From assembly GCA_031254105.1 (NCBI GenBank), contig JAIRVB010000027.1:85991-149990 (forward strand): 64,000 nt of DNA, given 5' to 3'. The position numbers and the translations under genes were made by a program. This DNA is from Chitinispirillales bacterium (GTDB taxonomy: Bacteria > Fibrobacterota > Chitinivibrionia > Chitinivibrionales > Chitinispirillaceae). A model generated the notes under the pieces. The model was not told the DNA's origin and searched no databases. It saw nothing but the letters and a program-made list of their open reading frames with translations. Positions 16,996 through 24,674 of the stretch are shown here, one piece after another. Position 1 is the first letter of the stretch; each line of letters begins with the position of its first letter.

Positions 16996-18327
16996 ATGAA
17001 TAAAAAAAACAGATCCGATCACGCAAAAACAGGCCTGAAAATCAGGTCTCTTCCACAGGACAGCTTTCTTTTTCTTTCAGGTCTGCGCTCTTTTGACCGT
17101 ATTGTCTCCGTCAACGATCATGTTTTAAATGATGAACTGGATTTTTATTACCATTGCGCTCAGCAGAATCTTTTAATTGAGATAGAACGGGCGGGGAGGC
17201 GCGGCGTAGTTGAACTTCAGAGAGAGCCAGGGAGCTCTCTTAAAATTGACTTTTACGAAAAACCGATTAACCGCTGCGCAAACCGCTGCGTCTTTTGTTT
17301 TATCGACCAGATGCCTCCCGGGCTGCGGCGCTCTCTTTATATAAAAGATGAGGATCTCAAACACTCCTTCTTAAATGGCAATTATGTTACTCTCACAAGC
17401 GCTTCACGAGATGATTTACGCAGAATTGTGTCGATAGGGCTTTCACCGCTTTTTATCTCGGTTCACGCTACAGACGCTAAGGTGCGCGCTGTGATGCTTG
17501 GAAACAAACGCGCTCCCGACATACGGGAGCAGATGGCGTTTTTGAGCGGTAACGGTATCTCTTTTCATACGCAGGTAGTTCTTTGCCCGGGATTAAATGA
17601 CGGCGATGTGCTTGACCGCACCATAACCGATCTTTTCAGTTATGGCGGTCATTTACTCTCCGCCGCTGTTGTGCCCCTTGGCGTTACCCGCTTCAGAAAA
17701 CGGCCGCTTGACGAAGTGGATAAAAAACGCGCTCTTGATGTTTGCCTTAAACTTGGAAAAATTTCTGAAAACGCGGCGGCAAAGGATGGTTTTCGCAAGC
17801 TTTTCGTTGCTGATGAGTTCTTTATAAAAGCAGGCTTACCGATCCCGCCCGCTTCTTACTACGAAGATTATCCTCAAATAGAAAACGGAGTAGGGCTTGT
17901 GCGTCAGCTTTTGTTAGAAAGCGCGGGCGTCAAACGTAAACTTCGCGGCTGTGAGATAAGGGATAATCGTAAAAAAAAGAATACTCTTGTTATAACCGGT
18001 TATTCCGCGCTTCCATATGTAAAAAAAGTTTTAACTGATATTAGTCCATATACAATTAAAAAATTTGAGGTGCTGGCTGTTGAAAACAGGTATTTTGGAA
18101 ACTCCGTTACTGTAGCGGGACTGCTCTGCGCCCGTGATGTCATAAGACAGATAAAAAACGCTCTGAGCGCGGATGTGGAATTTAGCGAAGTTATATTGCC
18201 AAAAGTAATGTTCAACCATACCGGACATACGCTTGACGGATATTCTGCGGGCCGTATCAGTAAAGCGGCGGGAATTCCGGTCAGAGTTTGCGAAACTATA
18301 ATGCAATGTACAAATCACGATGTATAA
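16996..18327 (+). CDS. Radical SAM / DUF512 protein
   Basis: A 443-residue protein combining a short N-terminal PDZ-like part (SFLFLSGLRSFDRIVSVNDHVLND), a radical-SAM-like core and a C-terminal DUF512 domain. The iron-sulfur cysteines are in NRCANRCVFCFIDQMPPG. Conserved segments are LNGNYVTLTSASRDDLRRI and FISVHATDAKVR. DUF512 carries the C-terminal ITGYSALPYVKKVL and VMFNHTGHTLDG. The family is conserved in anaerobes and often lies near ribosome-assembly genes; its biochemical role is not established. The last eight residues (MQCTNHDV) are encoded by intergenic-repeat words. Confidence 0.88.
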   Translation: MNKKNRSDHAKTGLKIRSLPQDSFLFLSGLRSFDRIVSVNDHVLNDELDFYYHCAQQNLLIEIERAGRRGVVELQREPGSSLKIDFYEKPINRCANRCVFCFIDQMPPGLRRSLYIKDEDLKHSFLNGNYVTLTSASRDDLRRIVSIGLSPLFISVHATDAKVRAVMLGNKRAPDIREQMAFLSGNGISFHTQVVLCPGLNDGDVLDRTITDLFSYGGHLLSAAVVPLGVTRFRKRPLDEVDKKRALDVCLKLGKISENAAAKDGFRKLFVADEFFIKAGLPIPPASYYEDYPQIENGVGLVRQLLLESAGVKRKLRGCEIRDNRKKKNTLVITGYSALPYVKKVLTDISPYTIKKFEVLAVENRYFGNSVTVAGLLCARDVIRQIKNALSADVEFSEVILPKVMFNHTGHTLDGYSAGRISKAAGIPVRVCETIMQCTNHDV

Positions 18328-18412
18328 TGTACAGATAAGGAACAGGACATTTGATCCCGGGCGTTTTTAAGTTTAATTTGTGAATTGTAGTTTGTAATTT
18401 GAAAGGATATGC
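18297..18412. repeat. Hairpin repeat with TACAAAT-type arm words
   Basis: The left part AATGTACAAATCACGATGTATAATGTACA overlaps the end of the DUF512 gene. The right part AATTTGTGAATTGTAGTTTGTAATTTG ends at the next ribosome-binding site. The arms are imperfectly complementary and made of the same words as the repeats at 36747, 46733 and 51146. Confidence 0.5.
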
Positions 18413-19159
18413 GTGAAAGATAACAATGAAAACATACGAATAAACCGCTATCTCGCGCAGTGCGGGCTTGGCTCAAGGCGAAAGTGTGACGAGCTTGTGC
18501 GGAGCGGCCATATTTTTATAAACGGTGAAAAGGTCACTGAATTGGGCGCTAAGGTTTCTCCCAAAGATAAAGTAGAATATAAGGGAAAAGCGTTAAGACC
18601 GGTAAAAAAGCTTGAGTACTGGGCATACTATAAGCCCCGCGAGATAATGGTAACGAGTGACGATCCGCAAGGCCGTACCACAATCTATGATGTGTTAAGA
18701 AGAGATGGGCTTGACGCCGGTCTCCTCAAATATGTCGGCAGGCTTGACTATCTTTCCGAAGGGCTGCTTTTGCTTACAAATGACGGTGACCTTATCCATA
18801 GCCTTACCCACCCGCGTTTTCGCATTAAGAAAGTGTATCTTGTGAAAACCGCTGCCGCGCTTGAAAAGCGGGATGAGGCGAAACTTGTTGATGGAGTAGA
18901 ATCGCAAGGGGCGCTGCTTCGCGCGGCGGCTGTAAATCCGGTTGATGTAAAACTTGACCAAAATTGGTATGAGGTAACGCTCTTTGAAGGAAAAAACCGG
19001 CAAATACGCCGCATGTTTGAGGGGATAGGTCATGAGGTAAGGAAGCTGCGGCGTATAGCGTTTGGATCTGTAAAACTTGGCGAGATGAAAACAGGCGAGT
19101 TCAGAGAACTCACCTTACGGGAGATCAGGGGGTTGAAAAACGCTGGGTTTAAGAGATAG
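18413..19159 (+). CDS. Pseudouridine synthase, RsuA/RluB/RluF family
   Basis: A 248-residue rRNA pseudouridine synthase. An N-terminal S4 RNA-binding domain (INRYLAQCGLGSRRKCDELV) is followed by the catalytic domain. The catalytic aspartate is in VGRLDYLSEGLLLLTNDGD, and KNRQIRRMFEGIGHEVRKL is the C-terminal signature. The start is GTG at 18413, preceded by GAAAGGATATGC. The exact target (16S or 23S) cannot be assigned. Two other pseudouridine synthases of a different family (RluA/RluD) lie at 36884 and 62675. Confidence 0.92.
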   Translation: MKDNNENIRINRYLAQCGLGSRRKCDELVRSGHIFINGEKVTELGAKVSPKDKVEYKGKALRPVKKLEYWAYYKPREIMVTSDDPQGRTTIYDVLRRDGLDAGLLKYVGRLDYLSEGLLLLTNDGDLIHSLTHPRFRIKKVYLVKTAAALEKRDEAKLVDGVESQGALLRAAAVNPVDVKLDQNWYEVTLFEGKNRQIRRMFEGIGHEVRKLRRIAFGSVKLGEMKTGEFRELTLREIRGLKNAGFKR

Positions 19160-19178
19160 TGAGAACGTTCATAGGCGA

Positions 19179-19499
19179 TTACCGCTGCAGCTCCAGAAGC
19201 TGCTCCATCTGGTTCAATACAAGGTTTTGATATTTGAGATCCAGTTCATTAAAACAGTAAGCTACACGAAGAAGTTCCTTACCGTCTCCTTCATACATCA
19301 CACCCTCTCCTGTTCTGAGCCATTTTTCCGATATTCCAAAAGTAGAATAAATTACTATTATCGTTTTTTCGGTTATCTTTTTCGATTCCCTTTCAAGTCC
19401 GGTGAGATGACCCTGTACGATTCCGATTTTCTCGCCAAACTCAACTTGAGTTAAGCCGAGAGATTTTCTTAGTTTTTTGATGCGCGCTCCAATTGACAT
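19179..19499 (-). CDS. XRE-family transcriptional regulator
   Basis: A 106-residue DNA-binding protein. The helix-turn-helix is IGARIKKLRKSLGLTQVEFG followed by EKIGIVQGHLTGLERE, then a short C-terminal helical part (LKYQNLVLNQMEQLLELQR). The SEKWLRTGEG segment is typical of phage-repressor-like XRE proteins. I place the start at ATG 19499, which has GGGAGGAAAATT just before it. It lies upstream of the sigma-54 regulator operon on the same strand with a 216-bp gap, or may stand alone. Confidence 0.85.
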   Translation of the reverse strand: MSIGARIKKLRKSLGLTQVEFGEKIGIVQGHLTGLERESKKITEKTIIVIYSTFGISEKWLRTGEGVMYEGDGKELLRVAYCFNELDLKYQNLVLNQMEQLLELQR

Positions 19500-19715
19500 A
19501 ATTTTCCTCCCTGCGCTGTAATGAATTGATATATTTGAAAAGCTGCAACCGATGTACTTGAAAACCGGCATTGATATTACCCATATCCGCTAAGATACGG
19601 ACTATTATTCTTTATTATGTTTATTTAATACAATAATTTATAAAATAAATTATTGATTGAAAAAAGTCAATGATTTATTATGTAAATATTTGACCAAAAG
19701 ACAGCCGTTCCATAA

Positions 19716-21110
19716 TCATCCGTAAACAGATGTTATATCATATGTTCTCATTTTCAAATATAAAGTTTTCTGACAGATACCAAGAATTTTCGCGGCGTTG
19801 GCCTTGTGACCGTTAACAGAACCCAGTACATGAAGTATAAGCCTGCGTTCCACATCCTTCATTAAAAGCGATTGAGAAAAGCCAGGGGCGCCGGCAACAT
19901 CGAAATTATTCGATATACCGTCCATAGTTTCAGTTTCCCCGGCAGGCTTACTGTTTACCTTCAAGAACGAAAGGTCTTTGCCGCTCACCATTCTATCTTG
20001 TGTCAATATACATGTTCGTTCCACCACGTTCCTGAGTTCTCTGATGTTGCCGGGCCACCTGTACGCTTTGAGCGTATCTATAGCGCTTTTGTCAAATTGT
20101 TTCTGACACCCGTGCCGCTTAATGAAATGGTTTACTAAAAGAGGTATGTCATCAACGCGTTCTCTCAACGAAGGAACGAAAACAGACAGAACGTTAAGAC
20201 GGTAAAACAGATCCTCTCTGAATTTTTTCTCCATCACTAACTTTTCAAGCGGTTGATTTGTAGCGCAGATAATGCGCACATTAAGATAAATATTTTTAGT
20301 TCCGCCCACACGTCTGATATCGCCGGTTTCCAGAAATCGCAGAAGCTTTGCCTGAAGATGAAAAGGTATTTCTCCGATTTCGTCCAAAAAAAGCGTACCG
20401 CCATTTCCCATCTCGGCAAGGCCGATTTTTTGTGTTTTAGCATCTGTAAAAGCGCCCTTTTCATATCCAAATAGTTCACTTTCCAAAAGCCCGGCTGAAA
20501 ATGAAGCGCAGTTTACAGGAACAAATGGCTTTTCGGCTCTGGGGCTTTGATTATGTATAGTGCGCGCGACTACCTCTTTTCCGCTGCCGCTGCCGCCTGA
20601 AATGAGAACATTGGAATCTGTAGGGGCTATTCTGCCAAGAATACTCCGAAGGTCAGACATCGCCTTGCTTGTACCGATAAGCGTGCTGTCGGCCCCGCTT
20701 TTTTCCAGTTCGCTTTTAAGGAATTTCACGTTTATTTTTGAATTATACTGTTCCATAGCGCGTTCAATACAAGCGATAAGTTCAAATAAGGAACACAGTC
20801 TGCGCATATACCCGAACGCGCCAAGTTTCAAATATTTAACCGCGTCCTTAATTGTGGTGTTGTTAGTAAGTGTTATAATTTCAGATTGTACCTGCTTTTC
20901 CTTTATAAGGTTTAAAATATCAATAACATTAATTTGAGGCATAGTAATATCAAGAAGCGCAACATGATAATTATCTTTATTCAGCATCTTAAAAGCTGTC
21001 TCGCTGTTATCAACAGCGGTGATTAAATAGCCTGCCACTGAAAGATAATTAGTAAGAAACATTCTGAACGCCGCGTTATTGTCAACTACCAGTACTTTCC
21101 CCTTGCTCAC
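19716..21110 (-). CDS. Sigma-54-dependent response regulator (NtrC type)
   Basis: A 464-residue enhancer-binding protein. Receiver domain (residues 1-125), AAA+ domain with Walker A GGSGSGKE, ELFGYEKGAFTDAKTQK and Walker B GGTLFLDEIGE, and a C-terminal Fis-type helix-turn-helix (NAAKILGICQKTLYLKMR). The sigma-54-contact loop reads GAFTDA rather than GAFTGA. The receiver keeps the phospho-acceptor Asp (LLDITMP), but the acidic pocket is VVDNN and the usual KP lysine is replaced (YMRRL). A GTG start at 21110 is chosen because GGAGGATTTATA precedes it. It lies 46 bp after the FGE-like gene in the same operon. Confidence 0.9.
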   Translation of the reverse strand: MSKGKVLVVDNNAAFRMFLTNYLSVAGYLITAVDNSETAFKMLNKDNYHVALLDITMPQINVIDILNLIKEKQVQSEIITLTNNTTIKDAVKYLKLGAFGYMRRLCSLFELIACIERAMEQYNSKINVKFLKSELEKSGADSTLIGTSKAMSDLRSILGRIAPTDSNVLISGGSGSGKEVVARTIHNQSPRAEKPFVPVNCASFSAGLLESELFGYEKGAFTDAKTQKIGLAEMGNGGTLFLDEIGEIPFHLQAKLLRFLETGDIRRVGGTKNIYLNVRIICATNQPLEKLVMEKKFREDLFYRLNVLSVFVPSLRERVDDIPLLVNHFIKRHGCQKQFDKSAIDTLKAYRWPGNIRELRNVVERTCILTQDRMVSGKDLSFLKVNSKPAGETETMDGISNNFDVAGAPGFSQSLLMKDVERRLILHVLGSVNGHKANAAKILGICQKTLYLKMRTYDITSVYG

Positions 21111-21156
21111 TATAAATCCTCCTGTACTATTACCCCAAAAAGCGCAACATAAACAG

Positions 21157-22092
21157 CTACCGCGTTTTGCTCTCGTTGTCATGAGATGAGGAGAGCGCAG
21201 GGCGGAAACCGGTGTTCGGGTTTGGGGTAGTTGGAGGAAAGGAACAACGGGTAGAAATCCGGCAATGCGCCCTGTGACTGGCCCAGCTGCCGCCGCGGAT
21301 AATGCGTAAAGTACCGGATGGAGCTCCTGTGGGATTTATTCGTGGAGATGAACTGTAATCCTCAGACCAATCATTGACCCATTCGCAAAGATTACCGTTC
21401 ATATCGTATATTCCCAGCTCATTGGGCTTTTTGGAACCTACGGGATGGGTACCGCTTCCATTACATGCTAAAAGTTCTATATATTGTTCCGGATGAGCCA
21501 TAATATATTCATGCGTCCATTTGTCGCCATCCATATTACCAACTCCTGAATTTACATTGTACCACGCGACTTCACCTGCATTATCACTTCCCGCATATCT
21601 ATATCCTTTGCTTTTTATTCCGCCCCTGGCCGCGTACTCCCACTCAGCCTCTGTCAACAGGCGGTATTTTTTTCCTGTCATTGAGTTTAGCTTTGATATA
21701 AATTCCCGCGCGTTGTCCCAACTTACAAAATGCATCGGATTATCATCCCCCGCGCCTCTTAAAGGCATTCCTGGAGCAACTTTATCCCGATGCGCCGCGA
21801 TATCAAATCCCATTACTTTCCGCCACTCTTTTTGAGTTATGAGATATTTACCTATGTAAAAATCATCAACGGTTACGCTATGCGCCGGTTTTTCGTTGTC
21901 TATATTATAACCCTCAGCCTGCTCATCCGCGCCGGCGCCCATTATAAATGTTCCCCCTTTTACAAATACCATTTCAATATTATCTTCGAAACCGGACTTT
22001 TCGTATCTCTTATTTTCTCCCTGATTATCACAGATGTCACAAACCGTAGCGCCATCAGCCATCTCCTTACTGCAACTTGAACAAATTGACAT
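21157..22092 (-). CDS. FGE-sulfatase (SUMF1) domain protein with zinc ribbon
   Basis: A 311-residue protein with an N-terminal four-cysteine ribbon (CSSCSKEM...CDICDNQ). A formylglycine-generating-enzyme-like domain follows, from MVFVKGGTFIMGAG to GFRPALSS, with DDFYIGKYLITQKEWRKVMG, GKKYRLLTEAEWEYAARGG, NELGIYDMNGNLCEWVNDW and IIRGGSWASHRAHCRISTR. True FGEs oxidise a sulfatase cysteine; most bacterial relatives have other or structural roles. No sulfatase is nearby. The start ATG follows AAGGAGTTTTTCG. It sits between a single-domain receiver and an NtrC-type regulator in one operon. Confidence 0.85.
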   Translation of the reverse strand: MSICSSCSKEMADGATVCDICDNQGENKRYEKSGFEDNIEMVFVKGGTFIMGAGADEQAEGYNIDNEKPAHSVTVDDFYIGKYLITQKEWRKVMGFDIAAHRDKVAPGMPLRGAGDDNPMHFVSWDNAREFISKLNSMTGKKYRLLTEAEWEYAARGGIKSKGYRYAGSDNAGEVAWYNVNSGVGNMDGDKWTHEYIMAHPEQYIELLACNGSGTHPVGSKKPNELGIYDMNGNLCEWVNDWSEDYSSSPRINPTGAPSGTLRIIRGGSWASHRAHCRISTRCSFPPTTPNPNTGFRPALSSSHDNESKTR

Positions 22093-22150
22093 CGAAAAAC
22101 TCCTTGTAAAAATGTAATGTGTGAATTGTTTTTTACTCAAAAAGTAAATA

Positions 22151-22534
22151 CTATAAGGTTTTTGAATGTTGATGTTCCATGGCGTCTTCAATATAACTGA
22201 TAAGCTCATTTAAGGAATAGGGTCTGCGCATGTACCCAAACGCCCCGAGATTCATACATTCAAGCGCCCTCCCAATCATAATGTTATCAGTGAAAGTTAT
22301 CACTTTTGACAAAATTTGTTTCCGCTTTATAAGATTCATAATGTCAATGCCGTTCATTTTCGGCATGCCGATATCAAGAAGTATAACATGGTGATAGTCA
22401 CCGTTGAGCTTCTCGAAAAATGACTCAACATTACCGGCAGCGGTGACGGAGTAGCCGGCCTTAGAAAGATAATTAGTAAGAAACAGTCTCATAGCTCCGT
22501 TATTTTCAGCTACTAATATCTTCCCCTTGTTCAT
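22151..22534 (-). CDS. Single-domain response regulator
   Basis: A 127-residue stand-alone receiver, closely related to the receiver of the NtrC-type protein two genes downstream (shared FLTNYLS-AGY, LGAFGYMRR, SYIEDAMEH patterns). The phospho-acceptor Asp is in ILLDIGMPKMNG. The N-terminal acidic pair is AENN, and the conserved lysine is Arg (YMRRP). These departures suggest weak or absent phosphotransfer. First gene of the operon with the FGE-like and NtrC-type genes; no histidine kinase is adjacent. Confidence 0.85.
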   Translation of the reverse strand: MNKGKILVAENNGAMRLFLTNYLSKAGYSVTAAGNVESFFEKLNGDYHHVILLDIGMPKMNGIDIMNLIKRKQILSKVITFTDNIMIGRALECMNLGAFGYMRRPYSLNELISYIEDAMEHQHSKTL

Positions 22535-22949
22535 TAACTACCCTTTCCGCAATCAGTAGTGCAGATTATAAACGTGAATAGCATGTAATTTTTCCAGGTT
22601 TTACTTCAATGAATTTAAGGATTCCAAAAATTATATGGTAAAAAATATTTACTGATTTTAAAAGGCAATGCCCATCGGTATCGACAGTTTGTATCAAATA
22701 ACAATAAACTGCTATTCGCGGATAAAATTCCGGAAACAATTTTGCGGTTTACTTTTGATTTGCAAGTCATTGAAAGTGTCTCAGTATGTTATGTGTGTAG
22801 TTGTGTAGTTGTTAATACCAATAAAATACATTCATGGCATAACACTGTCAATGATATTAATTAATTTAAAAATGTACTCACTTTTTTAAAATACCTGAAA
22901 CAGGCGAATTCGCTGTCACAGGCTTCCGGCGGCGTAATTTACGTAAAAT
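22535..22949. other. Intergenic region without recognised features
   Basis: 415 bp, AT-rich, between the flavodoxin gene and the receiver operon. I looked for a -24/-12 sigma-54 promoter reading into the operon and did not find a convincing one. No repeat family member was recognised. Confidence 0.5.
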
Positions 22950-23489
22950 TTATTTTGCGGCCAACCCGTTAACATACTCCGCAATTGGTTTCAGAGTATC
23001 TTTATCTATAAAGTCAATCCCTTTGCCATGCGTCGCAACAAACATTTTATCCTCATCGGAAAGTTCGCTTTCTTTTTTCCGTTTCAGAATAAAATTTAAT
23101 ACTCCCATCGCGGTTTTATCTGCGAAACCTAATTTTTGATAATCTATTGAACCGCGAAGATGGAAAAACTTGATTTTACTTTGCTGTTCACGGCTAAATC
23201 CCATGTCAATTATTTTTTTATAATCTGTAATGGCGGGATCAGCCAGACCGACTGTAAACACAACGATTTTTTTATCTTTAAGCGCGGCTAACTGCTTTTT
23301 CAAACAGGCCGCTCCGCCGATTCCTCCAGCGTAAAGCCCGCCTCCTGATATAACGGTATCATAACCGCTCAAGTCCGGTTGCTTTCTTGCCGTTAAGTTG
23401 ATTGCCTGACAATTCAGGATTTCAGCAAGCCTTTTCGCGTAGCGTTCGGTACTGCCGTATTTTGATTTGTAAATAATAACTGTTTTCAT
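22950..23489 (-). CDS. Flavodoxin-domain protein (HemG-like fold)
   Basis: A 179-residue FMN protein. The phosphate-binding loop is YKSKYGSTERYAKRLAE, and the ring-binding region follows with VISGGGLYAGGIGG and VVFTVGLADP. Size and pattern fit the flavodoxin-domain family (Flavodoxin_5) that includes HemG-type protoporphyrinogen oxidase, but the E. coli HemG insertion is not evident, so the substrate is open. No other protoporphyrinogen-oxidase candidate is obvious apart from the FAD enzyme at 6927. It stands alone on the minus strand. Confidence 0.8.
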   Translation of the reverse strand: MKTVIIYKSKYGSTERYAKRLAEILNCQAINLTARKQPDLSGYDTVISGGGLYAGGIGGAACLKKQLAALKDKKIVVFTVGLADPAITDYKKIIDMGFSREQQSKIKFFHLRGSIDYQKLGFADKTAMGVLNFILKRKKESELSDEDKMFVATHGKGIDFIDKDTLKPIAEYVNGLAAK

Positions 23490-23678
23490 CGCTTATTCCT
23501 TATATACGGCAATTGCTCGTCAATTGCTCGTTGATAATTACCAGCTTTATGCAGCGGCACTGGTTTTGCCCGTTTCCCTTATGTTATAAAATAGTTTAAG
23601 TGGAGGCTGTTTTGGGAATCTCAATATAAATTACAGATTTTTTCGCGGGCTATATAACACGCCTCTTCCCAAAAATTA

Positions 23679-23695
23679 TTTTGGTAGTGATTATT
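23679..23695 (-). promoter_or_regulatory. 17-bp intergenic motif, minus-strand copy
   Basis: On the minus strand AATAATCACTACCAAAA, in the divergent gap between the flavodoxin gene and folD. See the copy at 1449 for the set. Confidence 0.4.
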
Positions 23696-23768
23696 GAAAC
23701 GCAAGTTTTATCGTTCATGAAGCATTAGATACAGGTCATTTTTTCGGGTGAGTTCAAAAGGAGCTTTC

Positions 23769-24611
23769 ATGGCTGTTATATTAGACGGCAAAGCGCTTGC
23801 AAAAAGCACAGAACAGGCGCTTTCGGGTAGAGTTAACCGGTTTAAAAGTAAATCGGGCAGAGTGCCGCGGCTCGCCACGATTCTTGTGGGAGATGATCCC
23901 GCTTCCGCTACATATGTTAAAATGAAGGGCAACGCCTGCGCACGGGTAGGCATGCTGTCGCTTCGGATTGAGATGGGGCAGGGAACAACTACAAAACAGC
24001 TTCTTGACAAGATAAATGAGCTTAATGATGATCCTTTGACTGATGGTATTCTGCTGCAACATCCGGTTCCGTCTCAGGTTGACGAACGCGCCGCGTTTGA
24101 AGCTGTCTCTCTTGAAAAGGACGTGGATGGGGTGACCTGCCTTGGTTTTGGAAGAATGTCTATGGGCAGAGCCGCGTATGGCAGCGCAACGCCTGCCGGG
24201 ATTATGAGACTTCTTGATCATTATAATATTAGACCCGATGGCAAGCATGCTGTTGTTATAGGAAGGAGTCCGATATTGGGGAAACCTATGGCTATGATGC
24301 TTCTGAACAGAAACGCTACGGTTACTGTCTGCCATTCAAAAACGCGAGATTTGGCTGATTTCGTGCGAAGCGCGGATATTGTTGTAGCCGCTGCCGGTAA
24401 ACCGCAGCTCGTAAAAGGGGAGTGGATCAAGGAGGGTGCGGTGGTGGTTGACGCTGGGTATCATCCGGGAAATGTGGGGGATGTCGAATTGACATCTGCA
24501 TCTCTTAAAGCAAGCGCTTATACGCCTGTGCCGGGCGGGGTAGGGCCGATGACTATTTCGACCCTGATACAGCAGACTATGGACGCGGCGGAGAAGTCAA
24601 TTATTAATTAA
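23769..24611 (+). CDS. folD: Methylenetetrahydrofolate dehydrogenase/cyclohydrolase
   Basis: FolD is the bifunctional enzyme that interconverts 5,10-methylene-THF and 10-formyl-THF in one-carbon metabolism. The 280-residue protein shows [19 protein letters not shown] with the catalytic lysine nearby, [30 protein letters not shown] (NADP site) and [17 protein letters not shown] chose the ATG at 23769, which has AAAAGGAGCTTTC before it; an upstream in-frame TTG has no such site. It lies between a divergent flavodoxin gene and a secreted-protein gene. Confidence 0.96.
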   Translation: MAVILDGKALAKSTEQALSGRVNRFKSKSGRVPRLATILVGDDPASATYVKMKGNACARVGMLSLRIEMGQGTTTKQLLDKINELNDDPLTDGILLQHPVPSQVDERAAFEAVSLEKDVDGVTCLGFGRMSMGRAAYGSATPAGIMRLLDHYNIRPDGKHAVVIGRSPILGKPMAMMLLNRNATVTVCHSKTRDLADFVRSADIVVAAAGKPQLVKGEWIKEGAVVVDAGYHPGNVGDVELTSASLKASAYTPVPGGVGPMTISTLIQQTMDAAEKSIIN

Positions 24612-24674
24612 TGACTTAGTGGTTCATAAATGTTAACGGATAGTTGATAATCAACACCTTTTAAAGGGGGAAGC

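Noticed and set aside
22535..22949. Sigma-54 promoter for the receiver-FGE-NtrC operon
   Set aside because: TGGCAT-like sequence is present on the plus strand, but the -12 GC is missing and orientation is wrong.
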